A stretch of 64,000 nt of DNA, taken from positions 879,070 to 943,069 of the forward strand of contig CBFHKO010000001.1 in assembly GCA_965656445.1 (NCBI GenBank), given 5' to 3'. A model generated the notes under the pieces. That model worked only from the letters and a program-made list of their open reading frames with translations, searched no databases and was not told the origin of the DNA. Positions 42,139 through 51,366 of the stretch are shown here, piece by piece. Numbering within the stretch: position 1 is the first letter of the stretch; each line of letters starts with the position of its first letter. A program made the translations under genes and the position numbers. Source of the stretch: JAHEJA01 sp965656445 (lineage in GTDB: Bacteria; Pseudomonadota; Alphaproteobacteria; Rhodobacterales; Rhodobacteraceae).

Positions 42139-42188
42139 GACCCAGCGCCCGACATATAAGATATTGGGTCAGGGGGAATCCGCCCCCT
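42139..42188 (+). promoter_or_regulatory. Two hairpins in the pnp leader
   Basis: GACCCA (42139-42144) pairs with TGGGTC (42165-42170), and AGGGG (42171-42175) with CCCCT (42184-42188), both in the 38-90 nt before the pnp ATG. In enterobacteria, PNPase limits its own mRNA after RNase III cuts a leader hairpin; these stems could serve the same end here. Stems are seen; function is inferred. Confidence 0.45.
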
Positions 42189-42225
42189 ACGAAAAATGGC
42201 CATTTGGCCGAATTAGGAAACGTAG

Positions 42226-44370
42226 ATGTTTAACGTAACGAAAAAATCAATCGAGTGGGGCGAAGAAACGCTAACACTTGAAACTGGCAAAGTTGCCCGT
42301 CAAGCGGACGGCACTGTCATCGCCACTTTGGGCGAAACATCAGTCATGGCAAACGTGACTTTTGCAAAAGAAGCAAAACCAGGTCAGGACTTCTTTCCTC
42401 TGACTGTTCATTACCAAGAGAAATATTACGCCGCCGGTAAAATCCCAGGTGGCTTTTTCAAACGCGAAGCGCGTCCAAGCGAAAAAGAAACGCTGACTGC
42501 GCGTCTGATTGACCGTCCAATTCGTCCACTCTTTGTAGCTGGCTTCAAACACGAAGTGTTGGTCATGTGTACTGTTCTGAGCCACGACTTGGTCAATGAC
42601 CCTGATGTCGTCGCAATGATTGCAGCCTCAGCAGCACTGACCTTGTCTGGTGTTCCTTTCATGGGCCCAATCGCCGCTGCGCGCGTTGGCTTTGTTGATG
42701 GTGAATATATCCTCAACCCAGAAGTCGAAGATATGGACCAGTTGCGCACGAAGCCAGATCAACGTCTGGACCTTGTTGTTGCTGGCACCAAAGACGCCGT
42801 CATGATGGTGGAATCTGAGGCCTACGAACTCAGCGAAGAAGAAATGCTTGGCGCGGTAGAATTTGCACATGCTCAAATTCAGCCTGTCATCGATTTGATC
42901 ATCGATTTGGCAGAAGATTGCGCAAACGAGCCGTTCAACTTTGTACCGCCAAGCTATGATGATCTTTATGCGGCGATCAAATCCGCAGGCGAAGATCAAA
43001 TGCGTGCGGCCTTCGCATTGACTGACAAACAAGAGCGCGTTGCAGCCGTTTCAGCAGCACGCGATGCCATCAAAGCGACGTTGAACGAAGAACAACTCGC
43101 CGATGCAAATCTTGGTTCAGCAATGAAAAAGCTAGAGGCCAGCATTTTGCGCGGTGACGTTGTGAAAACTGGCAAGCGTATCGATGGACGTGGCACAGCC
43201 GACATTCGCCAAATCGTAAGCGAAACAGGTATCTTGCCACGCACGCACGGGTCAGCCTTGTTCACACGTGGTGAAACTCAGGGCTTGGTTGTAACGACTT
43301 TGGGCACTGGCGATGATGAGCAAATCATTGATGCGCTTCATGGCAATCACCGTTCGAACTTTATGCTGCACTATAACTTCCCTCCATATTCAGTTGGCGA
43401 AGTTGGTCGTGTTGGCTCCCCTGGTCGTCGTGAAATCGGTCACGGAAAACTCGCGTGGCGCGCGCTTCAAGCAGTTCTTCCTGCAGCGACGGATTTCCCA
43501 TACACAGTTCGCGTTGTCTCAGAAATCACTGAATCAAACGGATCGTCCTCTATGGCATCTGTCTGTGGTGGATCTTTGTCAATGATGGACGCAGGCGTTC
43601 CATTGAAGGCTCCTGTTGCAGGCGTTGCAATGGGTCTGATCCTAGAAGACGACGGCTCATATGCGGTTCTAACAGACATCTTGGGTGACGAAGACCACCT
43701 AGGTGATATGGACTTCAAAGTTGCAGGTACTGAAAACGGTATCACATCTTTGCAAATGGACATCAAAGTTGCTGGCATTACGCCCGCCATCATGAAGCAA
43801 GCTTTGGCACAAGCCAAAGATGGCCGCATGCATATCTTGGGTGAAATGTCCAAAGCCTTGACTGAAGCCTCCGAATTCAGCGTTCACGCACCACGCATTG
43901 AAACAATGCAAGTGCCTCAGGACAAAATTCGCGAAGTCATCGGCTCTGGTGGTAAAGTGATCCGTGAAATCGTTGAAGTGTCTGGCGCAAAAGTTGACAT
44001 CAACGACGAAGGTCAAATCAAGATTGCGTCTCCAAACGGTGACTCAATCAAGAAGGCCTACGACATGATCTGGTCAATCGTTGCAGAACCAGAAGTTGGC
44101 CAAATTTACGATGGTAAAGTTGTCAAAGTTGTCGACTTTGGTGCTTTTGTAAACTTCTTTGGAAAACGCGATGGATTGGTGCACGTCTCTCAAATCGAGA
44201 ACCGTCGCCTGAACCACCCATCAGACGTTCTAAAAGAAGGCCAAGAGGTCAAAGTGAAGCTTCTCGGGTTTGATGATCGCGGCAAAGTACGCTTGTCCAT
44301 GAAAGTGGTAGATCAAGAAACAGGCGCCGAAATCGTCGAAGAGAAAAAGGAAGACAAGTCAGAGGATTGA
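42226..44370 (+). CDS. pnp: Polyribonucleotide nucleotidyltransferase (PNPase)
   Basis: 3' to 5' phosphorolytic exoribonuclease and part of the RNA degradation machinery. Its 714 residues have two RNase PH domains (about 1-215 and 315-545), a helical linker between them, a KH domain (around IREVIGSGGKVIREI, 565-580) and an S1 domain (IYDGKVVKVVDFGAFVNFF, about 625-695). HGSALFTRGETQ and FPPYSVGEVGR are catalytic-core motifs. It is separated from rpsO by the globin pair, which breaks the very common rpsO-pnp order. A good terminator follows. Confidence 0.98.
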   Translation: MFNVTKKSIEWGEETLTLETGKVARQADGTVIATLGETSVMANVTFAKEAKPGQDFFPLTVHYQEKYYAAGKIPGGFFKREARPSEKETLTARLIDRPIRPLFVAGFKHEVLVMCTVLSHDLVNDPDVVAMIAASAALTLSGVPFMGPIAAARVGFVDGEYILNPEVEDMDQLRTKPDQRLDLVVAGTKDAVMMVESEAYELSEEEMLGAVEFAHAQIQPVIDLIIDLAEDCANEPFNFVPPSYDDLYAAIKSAGEDQMRAAFALTDKQERVAAVSAARDAIKATLNEEQLADANLGSAMKKLEASILRGDVVKTGKRIDGRGTADIRQIVSETGILPRTHGSALFTRGETQGLVVTTLGTGDDEQIIDALHGNHRSNFMLHYNFPPYSVGEVGRVGSPGRREIGHGKLAWRALQAVLPAATDFPYTVRVVSEITESNGSSSMASVCGGSLSMMDAGVPLKAPVAGVAMGLILEDDGSYAVLTDILGDEDHLGDMDFKVAGTENGITSLQMDIKVAGITPAIMKQALAQAKDGRMHILGEMSKALTEASEFSVHAPRIETMQVPQDKIREVIGSGGKVIREIVEVSGAKVDINDEGQIKIASPNGDSIKKAYDMIWSIVAEPEVGQIYDGKVVKVVDFGAFVNFFGKRDGLVHVSQIENRRLNHPSDVLKEGQEVKVKLLGFDDRGKVRLSMKVVDQETGAEIVEEKKEDKSED

Positions 44371-44396
44371 TTTTACTCTACTTGTTTGCCAGAATG

Positions 44397-44425
44397 GCCC
44401 CAGTACTTAGTGCTGGGGCTGTTTC
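44397..44425 (+). terminator. Intrinsic terminator after pnp
   Basis: Ten-base-pair stem GCCCCAGTAC / GTGCTGGGGC (one G-U pair), loop TTA, followed by TGTTTCCTTT, 26 nt after the pnp stop. Confidence 0.85.
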
Positions 44426-44583
44426 CTTTATATGACCCAATTTTTTTAATGGCTACCTAAAGCCTGAAGGGCCTCATATCTTGAAGGTGAAGTTAGACAC
44501 ACCTCCGAAAATACACGAATTTCTCCAACACTAAAGCGTCATCCCTTGCCAATCATTAGCACCGATGACAAGATGCTCCCAAA

Positions 44584-44603
44584 CCTGATTTGATCAAATC
44601 AGG
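44584..44603. promoter_or_regulatory. 20-bp perfect palindrome upstream of the aldehyde dehydrogenase
   Basis: CCTGATTTGATCAAATCAGG, fully self-complementary, ends 24 bp before the ATG at 44628 and just before the ribosome binding site (ACAGGAGC). Position and symmetry fit a repressor operator. No regulator gene is adjacent, so the protein is unknown. It has no T tail and no loop, so it is not a normal terminator. Confidence 0.55.
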
Positions 44604-44627
44604 CCCCTTCAAACAGGAGCATTCCGA

Positions 44628-46070
44628 ATGATCGAAAAACGCCAATTTTATATCAATGGACAGTGGGTAGATACTATCGACGGTCGTGATCATAATGTTA
44701 TCAATCCATCCACAGAAGAAGCCTGCGCCGTGATCTCGCTCGGTGGGCCAGAGGACGCCAATGCCGCCGTCGCCGCTGCAAAGGCTGCGTTCCCAACATG
44801 GATGAAAACCCCCATTGAGGAGCGCGTTACCTTGTTCAAAAAGTTCCTAGAACTTTATGAACAACGGTCCGAGGACATGGCACAGACGATTAGCCTTGAA
44901 ATGGGTGCGCCAATCGACATGTCTCGCCAACAACAGGTGACGACAGGAACGTTCCACGTAAATGGGTTCTTACACGCGATCGAGAATTTTAAATTTGATC
45001 GCCCTCTTGGGGACCACGCACCTGAGGATCGTATTATCTATGAACCCATTGGTGTTTGTGCCTTGATCACTCCATGGAACTGGCCGATGAACCAAATCGT
45101 TCTCAAGGTCGGGGCTGCAGTTATGGCTGGATGCACGATGGTGTTGAAACCATCCGAAGAATCCCCATTGAATGCAGTCATCTTTGCGGAACTGATGCAC
45201 GAAGCAGGCTTCCCCGCTGGTGTGTTCAACATGGTAAATGGGGATGGACTGGGTGTGGGTCATACCCTCTCAGGTCATCCTGATGTTGATATGGTGTCCT
45301 TTACCGGATCAACCCGCGCAGGTATCGCAATTTCCAAGAACGCAGCGGATTCATTGAAACGTGTGCACCTTGAATTGGGTGGCAAAGGCGCGAATTTGGT
45401 ATTTGCTGATGCAGATGAAAAGGCCGTCTCTCGCGGTGTTCTGCGTGTCATGAACAACTCAGGTCAATCTTGTAATGCGCCAACACGGATGCTTGTTCAG
45501 CGCGACGTTTATGATCAAGCGATTGAAACTGCTATTGCCACCGCCAATAAAATCGAAGTTGGCCCTGGTGACAAAGAAGGCCGTCATATTGGACCAGTTG
45601 TAAATGAAACTCAGTTCAATAAAATCCAAGGCTTGATCCAAAAAGGTATCGATGAAGGGGCACGTTTGATTGCAGGTGGCGTGGGTCGTCCAGATGGGCT
45701 TAACCGCGGGTTCTATGTGCGCCCAACTATTTTCGCAGATGCAAACAACCAGATGACGATTGCACGCGAGGAAATCTTTGGTCCAGTCATGGCAATCATT
45801 CCTTTTGACACCGAAGAGGAAGCGGTAGAAATCGCGAATGACACACCTTACGGTTTGACGAACTACGTCCAAACTCAAGATTCAGATCGTGCGAACCGCA
45901 TGGCCCGGTCCTTGCGCTCTGGCATGGTGGAAATGAACGGCAAGTCTCGGTCTATGGGATCCCCATTTGGCGGAATGAAGCAATCCGGCAACGGCCGCGA
46001 AGGTGGCGTTTGGGGGATCGAAGATTTCCTAGAGGTCAAATCTGTCTCAGGCTGGACCAACGAAGAGTAA
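44628..46070 (+). CDS. NAD(P)-dependent aldehyde dehydrogenase family protein
   Basis: Aldehyde dehydrogenase of 480 residues. The catalytic cysteine is C282 in NSGQSCNAPTR, the general base E249 in LELGGKGANLVF; TPWNWP (148-153), VLKPSEESP (172-180) and FTGSTRAG (225-232) form the cofactor site. The NAPTR after the cysteine marks a subgroup different from GabD at 34929. The aldehyde is unknown. A perfect palindrome just upstream suggests a dedicated repressor. The gene is convergent with the dimethylglycine/sarcosine dehydrogenase-like gene across a shared terminator. Confidence 0.9.
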   Translation: MIEKRQFYINGQWVDTIDGRDHNVINPSTEEACAVISLGGPEDANAAVAAAKAAFPTWMKTPIEERVTLFKKFLELYEQRSEDMAQTISLEMGAPIDMSRQQQVTTGTFHVNGFLHAIENFKFDRPLGDHAPEDRIIYEPIGVCALITPWNWPMNQIVLKVGAAVMAGCTMVLKPSEESPLNAVIFAELMHEAGFPAGVFNMVNGDGLGVGHTLSGHPDVDMVSFTGSTRAGIAISKNAADSLKRVHLELGGKGANLVFADADEKAVSRGVLRVMNNSGQSCNAPTRMLVQRDVYDQAIETAIATANKIEVGPGDKEGRHIGPVVNETQFNKIQGLIQKGIDEGARLIAGGVGRPDGLNRGFYVRPTIFADANNQMTIAREEIFGPVMAIIPFDTEEEAVEIANDTPYGLTNYVQTQDSDRANRMARSLRSGMVEMNGKSRSMGSPFGGMKQSGNGREGGVWGIEDFLEVKSVSGWTNEE

Positions 46071-46091
46071 TCTTTGACCAAGTCACAAAAG

Positions 46092-46120
46092 AAAAACGCC
46101 TCCCTAGGGAGGCGTTTTTT
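46092..46120. terminator. Bidirectional terminator between convergent genes
   Basis: AAAACGCCTCCCTAGGGAGGCGTTTTTT: a long stem with A tract before and T tract after, so it can stop transcription from both sides. It lies between the aldehyde dehydrogenase and the oxidoreductase stops. Confidence 0.92.
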
Positions 46121-46122
46121 AT

Positions 46123-48627
46123 TTATCCATCTTTGCGGATCGTTTCGTTTTTCGGATCATAGGGGCTATCGCACGTGATGACGGCATCCCAAAGTTGGTC
46201 AAACATTTTGACCTTTAGCTTTTGACCCTCGACCGCATAATCTGGTTTGACGTAACCCATACCAATGGATTTCTCAAAGGCAACTGAATAACCGCCCGAC
46301 GTCAAACGCCCAACGCGTGTGCCATCTTCTGTGTAAAGCGCTTCAACGCCCCAAGGATCCGCATCAGCAGGACCATCCACCAAGAGAGTCACACATTTGC
46401 TACGGACGCCAATCGCTTCCATCGCGGATTTGCCTTGGAACTCTTTGGACAGATCAACAAACCGTGGGAGGTCGGCCTCAAGAGGCGTTGCATCCCGACC
46501 CAATTCATTGCCAAAGGCACGGTAGGATTTTTCCTGACGCAACCAGTTTTGCGCACGCGCGCCCACCCATTTCATCCCATGCTTTTCACCCGCAGCTTCC
46601 AAGAGGTCGAAGAGGTAATTTTGCATTTCAATCGGGTGATGCAATTCCCAGCCAAGCTCGCCTGTGTAAGCCACGCGGATCGCATTGACGGGGCACATCC
46701 CCAATTCAATCTGACGCGCAGAGAGCCAAGGGAAACGTTTGTTCGACAGAGCCGTCTCAGGATCTGCATCCTTAATGACGTCTTTCATTAGGTCACGTGA
46801 TTTGGGGCCAGCGATTGCAAAAACGCCCCATTGCGTGGTCACATTCTGAATTTCGATATAGCCAAATTCAGGCGCCTTATCCGCGGCGCATTTGCGGAGG
46901 TAATCCGCGTCATAATCTGTCCATGCACCCGCTGAAACGAGGTAATATTCATCCTCTGACAAACGCACGATTGTATATTCCGTCCGTGTCGTTCCCGCCT
47001 CGGTTAGAGCATAGGTCAGGTTGATCCGACCAACCTTGGGCAATTTGTTACACGTGAACCAATCCAAGAATTGCGTTGCGCCAGGACCTTTGACCATATG
47101 CTTGGTAAAGGCAGATGCATCAACAACGCCGACGCCTTCGCGAATGGATTTTGCCTCGTCCACAGCATGTTGCCACCAGCCACCACGGCGGAAGCCACGG
47201 GCCTCATGATCAAAATTGTCTGGTGCATCAAGGGGGCCAAAATAGTTGGGACGCTCAAACCCGTTAACACATCCAAATTGTGCACCACGCACCTTTTGAC
47301 GCTCATAGGCAGGCGCAGTCCGTAAAGGACGGCAGGCTTCGCGTTCCTCATCAGGGTGGTGAAGGATATAGACGTGCTCATAGGCTTCTTCGTTTTTACG
47401 TGCGCCGTATTCGGTTGTCATCCATGACCCGTACCGTTTTGGATCGAGGGAAGCCATGTCAATTTCCGCTTCGCCTTCGACCATCATTTGCGCAAGGTAA
47501 TAGCCTGTGCCCCCTGCCGCTGTGATCCCAAAAGAGAACCCTTCAGCAAGCCACATGTTGCGCAATCCAGGTGCTGGACCAACCAAGGGGTTTCCATCTG
47601 GTGTGTAACAGATTGGGCCGTTGAAATCATCCTTGAGGCCAACGGTTTCGGATGATGGAATACGATGGATCATCGACATGTATTCTTCTTCGATCCGATC
47701 GAGGTCCAACGGGAACAAATCGGCGCGGAAACTGTCAGGAACACCATATTCAAAACGTGCGGGCGCATTGCGTTCATAAGGGCCCAAAATCCAACCGCCG
47801 CGTTCCTCGCGCACATACCATTTGGCATCTGCATCGCGCAGAACAGGATGCTCGAGCCCGCCATTCGCGCGGTACTCTTGCAACATAGGATCAGGTTCTG
47901 TGACGATAAATTGGTGCTCAACTGGGATCGCTGGAATTTTCAAGCCCAACAATTTCGCTGTGCGCTGCGCGTGGTTGCCTGTCGCGGTGACAACATGTTC
48001 TGCCGTGATCACAATCTGCTCGTCTGAGGTAACAAGGTTGCCACCCTTTTCCACCATTTTCGTACAGGTCACATTCCACTCGGACCCGGTCCACTCATAG
48101 CCATCAACTTGCCACTTGCGTTCGATCACAGCGCCTTGCTGACGCGCGCCCTTAGCCATCGCCATTGTGACGTCGGCTGGGTTGATATAGCCATCTGTTG
48201 GGTGGTAAATCGCGCCTTCCAAATCTTCGGTGCGCACCAGTGGCCACCGCTCTTTGATTTGATCAGGTGTCATCCATTCGTAAGGAACACCACAGGTTTC
48301 CGCCGTTGTTGCGTAGACCATGTATTCATCCATACGCGCTTTTGTCTGCGCCATGCGAAGGTTGCCAACAATCGAAAACCCAGCATTCAGGCCTGTTTCC
48401 GCCTCAAGTGTTTTGTAGAATTCAACTGAATATTGGTGAATATGAGTTGTCGCAAACGACATGTTAAACAAAGGCAACAAGCCAGCCGCATGCCATGTTG
48501 AGCCTGACGTCAGCTCATCACGTTCGAGAAGCATCACATCCTTCCATCCAGCTTTTGCGAGATGATAGGCGATTGAGGTCCCGATGGCACCGCCGCCAAC
48601 AACCAAAGCTTTTACATGCGTTTTCAT
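46123..48627 (-). CDS. Dimethylglycine/sarcosine dehydrogenase-like flavoprotein with GcvT domain
   Basis: Large two-part enzyme of 834 residues from MKTHVKALVVGGGAIG (ATG 48627, GGAG upstream). The N-terminal DAO-type FAD domain has GGGAIG at 11-16 and STWHAAGL, in which H46 is in the position of the covalent FAD histidine of dimethylglycine dehydrogenase. A linker (FAO_M) follows, then a GcvT-like folate domain (about 430-830; VGARAQNWLRQEKSYRAFGNEL and RLTSGGYSVAFEKSIGMGYV). Family members demethylate dimethylglycine, sarcosine or related methylamines and pass formaldehyde to tetrahydrofolate. Creatinase in this window makes sarcosine, which fits. The exact substrate cannot be fixed from sequence. 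Confidence 0.88.
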   Translation of the reverse strand: MKTHVKALVVGGGAIGTSIAYHLAKAGWKDVMLLERDELTSGSTWHAAGLLPLFNMSFATTHIHQYSVEFYKTLEAETGLNAGFSIVGNLRMAQTKARMDEYMVYATTAETCGVPYEWMTPDQIKERWPLVRTEDLEGAIYHPTDGYINPADVTMAMAKGARQQGAVIERKWQVDGYEWTGSEWNVTCTKMVEKGGNLVTSDEQIVITAEHVVTATGNHAQRTAKLLGLKIPAIPVEHQFIVTEPDPMLQEYRANGGLEHPVLRDADAKWYVREERGGWILGPYERNAPARFEYGVPDSFRADLFPLDLDRIEEEYMSMIHRIPSSETVGLKDDFNGPICYTPDGNPLVGPAPGLRNMWLAEGFSFGITAAGGTGYYLAQMMVEGEAEIDMASLDPKRYGSWMTTEYGARKNEEAYEHVYILHHPDEEREACRPLRTAPAYERQKVRGAQFGCVNGFERPNYFGPLDAPDNFDHEARGFRRGGWWQHAVDEAKSIREGVGVVDASAFTKHMVKGPGATQFLDWFTCNKLPKVGRINLTYALTEAGTTRTEYTIVRLSEDEYYLVSAGAWTDYDADYLRKCAADKAPEFGYIEIQNVTTQWGVFAIAGPKSRDLMKDVIKDADPETALSNKRFPWLSARQIELGMCPVNAIRVAYTGELGWELHHPIEMQNYLFDLLEAAGEKHGMKWVGARAQNWLRQEKSYRAFGNELGRDATPLEADLPRFVDLSKEFQGKSAMEAIGVRSKCVTLLVDGPADADPWGVEALYTEDGTRVGRLTSGGYSVAFEKSIGMGYVKPDYAVEGQKLKVKMFDQLWDAVITCDSPYDPKNETIRKDG

Positions 48628-48883
48628 TTTTTCGACTCCGTAACAGGACTGTTTTCTGTTTCTTAGCATTTCATAGAAAAAACGCGGAACCAAGCCGACC
48701 CATAGATGCAGAAATACGACCATTGATAAAAATTCATGGCGCGGACAGTCTTGTAAGATTGCAAATCGCCGCACTCTGAAATTTGCCGATACAAAATGTT
48801 AGTCTTTTATCCTAGCGCAGGCCTCTCTATAAGTTCGTCAAAGCCTTAGCAGGCGAATCAATTTAGCGCGGACGGGAATTTTT

Positions 48884-49927
48884 ATGGGGCTTGGATCTCT
48901 TACAGGTTTGTTTTCACAAGATATGGCAATTGACTTAGGAACAGCGAACACGCTGGTCTATGTCAAAGGTCGGGGTGTCATTTTATCTGAACCGTCGGTT
49001 GTTGCCTATCATGTCAAAGATGGCGTCAAAAAAGTATTGGCCGTCGGCGAAGATGCCAAGCTGATGCTAGGGCGTACTCCAGGAAGCATCGAAGCCATCC
49101 GTCCAATGCGCGAAGGTGTGATTGCGGACTTTGACGTTGCTGAAGAAATGATCAAACATTTCATTCGCAAAGTGCATAAACGCTCAACTTTCTCCAAGCC
49201 AAAAATCATCGTTTGTGTCCCGCATGGTGCCACGCCGGTTGAAAAGCGCGCAATTCGTCAATCTGTTTTATCGGCAGGTGCGCGCAAAGCTGGGCTGATC
49301 GCGGAACCGATTGCTGCTGCTATTGGAGCTGGCATGCCTATCACGGACCCAACTGGGAACATGGTGGTTGATATTGGTGGTGGGACGACTGAGGTCGCGG
49401 TCTTGTCACTTGGTGATATCGTTTATGCTCGCTCCGTTCGTGTTGGTGGCGACCGCATGGACGAAGCCATCATTAGCTATCTTCGCCGCCAGCAAAACCT
49501 TTTGGTCGGTGAAAGCACAGCAGAGCGCATCAAAACGTCCATCGGAACCGCCCGTATGCCAGATGATGGTCGCGGCGCCTCTATGATGATCCGTGGTCGC
49601 GATTTGCTAAACGGCGTTCCAAAGGAAACTGAAATAACGCAGGCCCAAGTTGCCGAAGCGCTCAGCGAGCCCGTGCAATCCATCGTCGAAGCGGTCATGA
49701 CCGCGCTTGAGGCAACGCCTCCAGATTTGGCGGCCGACATCGTTGACCGAGGCGTTATGCTCACAGGTGGGGGTGCTTTGCTTGGTGATCTGGATCTGGC
49801 CTTGCGCGAACAAACAGGCCTCGCTGTTTCAATAGCGGACGAAAGCCTGAATTGTGTGGCTTTGGGAACTGGCAAAGCCTTGGAATTTGAAAAGCAGTTA
49901 CGCCACGCAATAGATTACGACAGCTAA
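48884..49927 (+). CDS. mreB: Rod-shape-determining protein MreB
   Basis: Bacterial actin that forms membrane-bound filaments and guides side-wall synthesis. Length 347 residues. DLGTANTLVYVKG (phosphate 1), VVDIGGGTTEVAVLSLG (phosphate 2) and LTGGGALLGDLD (adenosine loop) are all intact, and the N-terminus GLGSLTGLFSQDMAI may form the membrane-binding segment. It is the first gene of mreB - mreC - mreD - mrdA - rodA - ghrA-like, with a 256-bp upstream gap shared with the divergent oxidoreductase that must hold the operon promoter. Confidence 0.98.
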   Translation: MGLGSLTGLFSQDMAIDLGTANTLVYVKGRGVILSEPSVVAYHVKDGVKKVLAVGEDAKLMLGRTPGSIEAIRPMREGVIADFDVAEEMIKHFIRKVHKRSTFSKPKIIVCVPHGATPVEKRAIRQSVLSAGARKAGLIAEPIAAAIGAGMPITDPTGNMVVDIGGGTTEVAVLSLGDIVYARSVRVGGDRMDEAIISYLRRQQNLLVGESTAERIKTSIGTARMPDDGRGASMMIRGRDLLNGVPKETEITQAQVAEALSEPVQSIVEAVMTALEATPPDLAADIVDRGVMLTGGGALLGDLDLALREQTGLAVSIADESLNCVALGTGKALEFEKQLRHAIDYDS

Positions 49928-49955
49928 TCTATAACCGCGTGATCAAGGGGATCAT

Positions 49956-50831
49956 TTGGCCAGAGATCGCTCACAAGATGATGACTATCTAGGACCTATC
50001 AAAAGGCTTTTTACAGGCCTTTTGATCCTCGTGTTCATCATCGTGTTTTTGGTATGGCGCATTGATAGCCCACGTGTTGAACGGTTTCGCTCTGCGGTGA
50101 TTGATACGGTTCTGCCCAACTTTGATTGGGCCTTGGCACCCATGACTGGAGTTGTCAAAATTCTGCGCGATTTTCGCAGTTATCAAGCGATTTACGATCA
50201 AAACCAAGAGTTGCGGCGTGAACTCCAACAAATGAAAAGCTGGAAAGAAGCGGCGCTTCAGCTGGAACAAGAAAACGCGCGTTTGTTGGATTTGAACAAA
50301 CTGCGTCTTGATCCGAGCCTGACATTCGTGTCTGGCATTGTTTTGGCAAATAGCGGATCAGAGTTTCGCCAATCCGTTCTGTTGAACGTCGGAACACGCG
50401 ATGGCATTCAGGACGGCTGGGCGGCAATGGATGGTTTGGGCTTGGTTGGTCGCGTGTCCGGTGTTGGTACGAAAACAAGCCGTGTGATCCTCTTAACCGA
50501 CAGCTCAAGCCGCATTCCTGCCGTGGTGCAACCCTCTGGTCAACGCGCGCTTGTCTCAGGGGACAACACCCCTGCACCCCCCGTTGAATTCATCGAAAAC
50601 CCAGACCTCGTTCGGCCCGGGGATCGTATTGTCACCTCAGGCGAAGGTGGCGTTTTGCCAGCTGGCCTTTTGATCGGGCAACTCGCCCTTGATCCAGGTG
50701 GTCGCCTGCGCGTTCGCTTGGCCGCGGATTATGAACGGCTGGAATACCTGCGTGTGTTGCGCAATTATGGAACCCCTCGCATTACATCACAAGGCACCCT
50801 CATCGCGCCCCAAGAGATCAGCGATGAATGA
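49956..50831 (+). CDS. mreC: Rod-shape-determining protein MreC
   Basis: Bitopic periplasmic scaffold of the elongasome, 291 residues: one membrane helix (LFTGLLILVFIIVFLVWRI, about 18-37), a short coiled coil (about 80-115; NQELRRELQQMKSWKEAALQ) and a beta-sandwich domain (GIVLANSGSEFRQSVLLNVG, DGWAAMDGLGLVGRVSGVG). It activates PBP2 in the known model. It starts 28 nt after mreB and overlaps mreD by 8 nt. Confidence 0.95.
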   Translation: MARDRSQDDDYLGPIKRLFTGLLILVFIIVFLVWRIDSPRVERFRSAVIDTVLPNFDWALAPMTGVVKILRDFRSYQAIYDQNQELRRELQQMKSWKEAALQLEQENARLLDLNKLRLDPSLTFVSGIVLANSGSEFRQSVLLNVGTRDGIQDGWAAMDGLGLVGRVSGVGTKTSRVILLTDSSSRIPAVVQPSGQRALVSGDNTPAPPVEFIENPDLVRPGDRIVTSGEGGVLPAGLLIGQLALDPGGRLRVRLAADYERLEYLRVLRNYGTPRITSQGTLIAPQEISDE

Positions 50832-51366
50832 TAGCTTCTATAAGATTTGGCTCTACCGCCTCGGGTTTGTTGCATTTAGCTTGCTAACCGTTTTCATGAG
50901 CTTGCTCCCGACTCAAATCAGTTTTGACTCTTGGGGAACACCCGATGTTATCTTTGCCCTTGCTTTGGCATGGATAGTGCGCCGCCCCTTTTATGCACCC
51001 GTTGTTCTCGTGGGGCTTGTGGTATTCTTTCAGGACATGATGCTACAGCGACCGCCTGGGCTTTATGCAGCATTAATCATGCTGGCAATGATACGGCTTC
51101 GCAAGCAAGCCTATGCGCCGTCAGATACGACGTTTTTAGAAGAATGGCTAAATGCAGCATTCTCAATTGTTGCGGTTGCAATTGCTCTTCGGGTGATCAT
51201 GACCGTGACAGTTCTTGACTTACCGCGTTTTGGCACCCACTTTGGAAGTGTCGCATTTACTGTTGCTATTTATCCACTTGTGGCGCTGTTCAGTGAGCGC
51301 GTCTTAAGGGTGACATCCCTTAGTTTGAGTGAAATCGAAATCGCAAGGCAAGAAGGTCGGCTATGA
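50824..51366 (+). CDS. mreD: Rod-shape-determining protein MreD
   Basis: Integral inner-membrane protein of the elongasome, 180 residues with five or six hydrophobic helices. Start MNDSFYKIWLYRLGF at ATG 50824, 8 nt inside the mreC end, so translation is coupled; longer readings would overlap mreC in another frame. The sequence is poorly conserved, as usual for MreD, so assignment rests mainly on size, topology (LIMLAMIRLRKQAYAP, SVAFTVAIYPLVALF) and position between mreC and mrdA. Confidence 0.88.
   Translation: MNDSFYKIWLYRLGFVAFSLLTVFMSLLPTQISFDSWGTPDVIFALALAWIVRRPFYAPVVLVGLVVFFQDMMLQRPPGLYAALIMLAMIRLRKQAYAPSDTTFLEEWLNAAFSIVAVAIALRVIMTVTVLDLPRFGTHFGSVAFTVAIYPLVALFSERVLRVTSLSLSEIEIARQEGRL

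Noticed and set aside
44584..44603. TTTGATCAAA as an FNR/FixK box
   Set aside because: FNR sites need TTGAT-N4-ATCAA; here the half sites overlap without the 4-bp spacer.
46317..48467. Plus-strand open frames across the dimethylglycine dehydrogenase-like gene
   Set aside because: Low-complexity, cysteine- and histidine-rich translations typical of antisense frames; the minus-strand gene is complete and clearly conserved.
49477..49875. Minus-strand frame of 132 codons inside mreB
   Set aside because: Antisense frame of an intact, strongly conserved gene.
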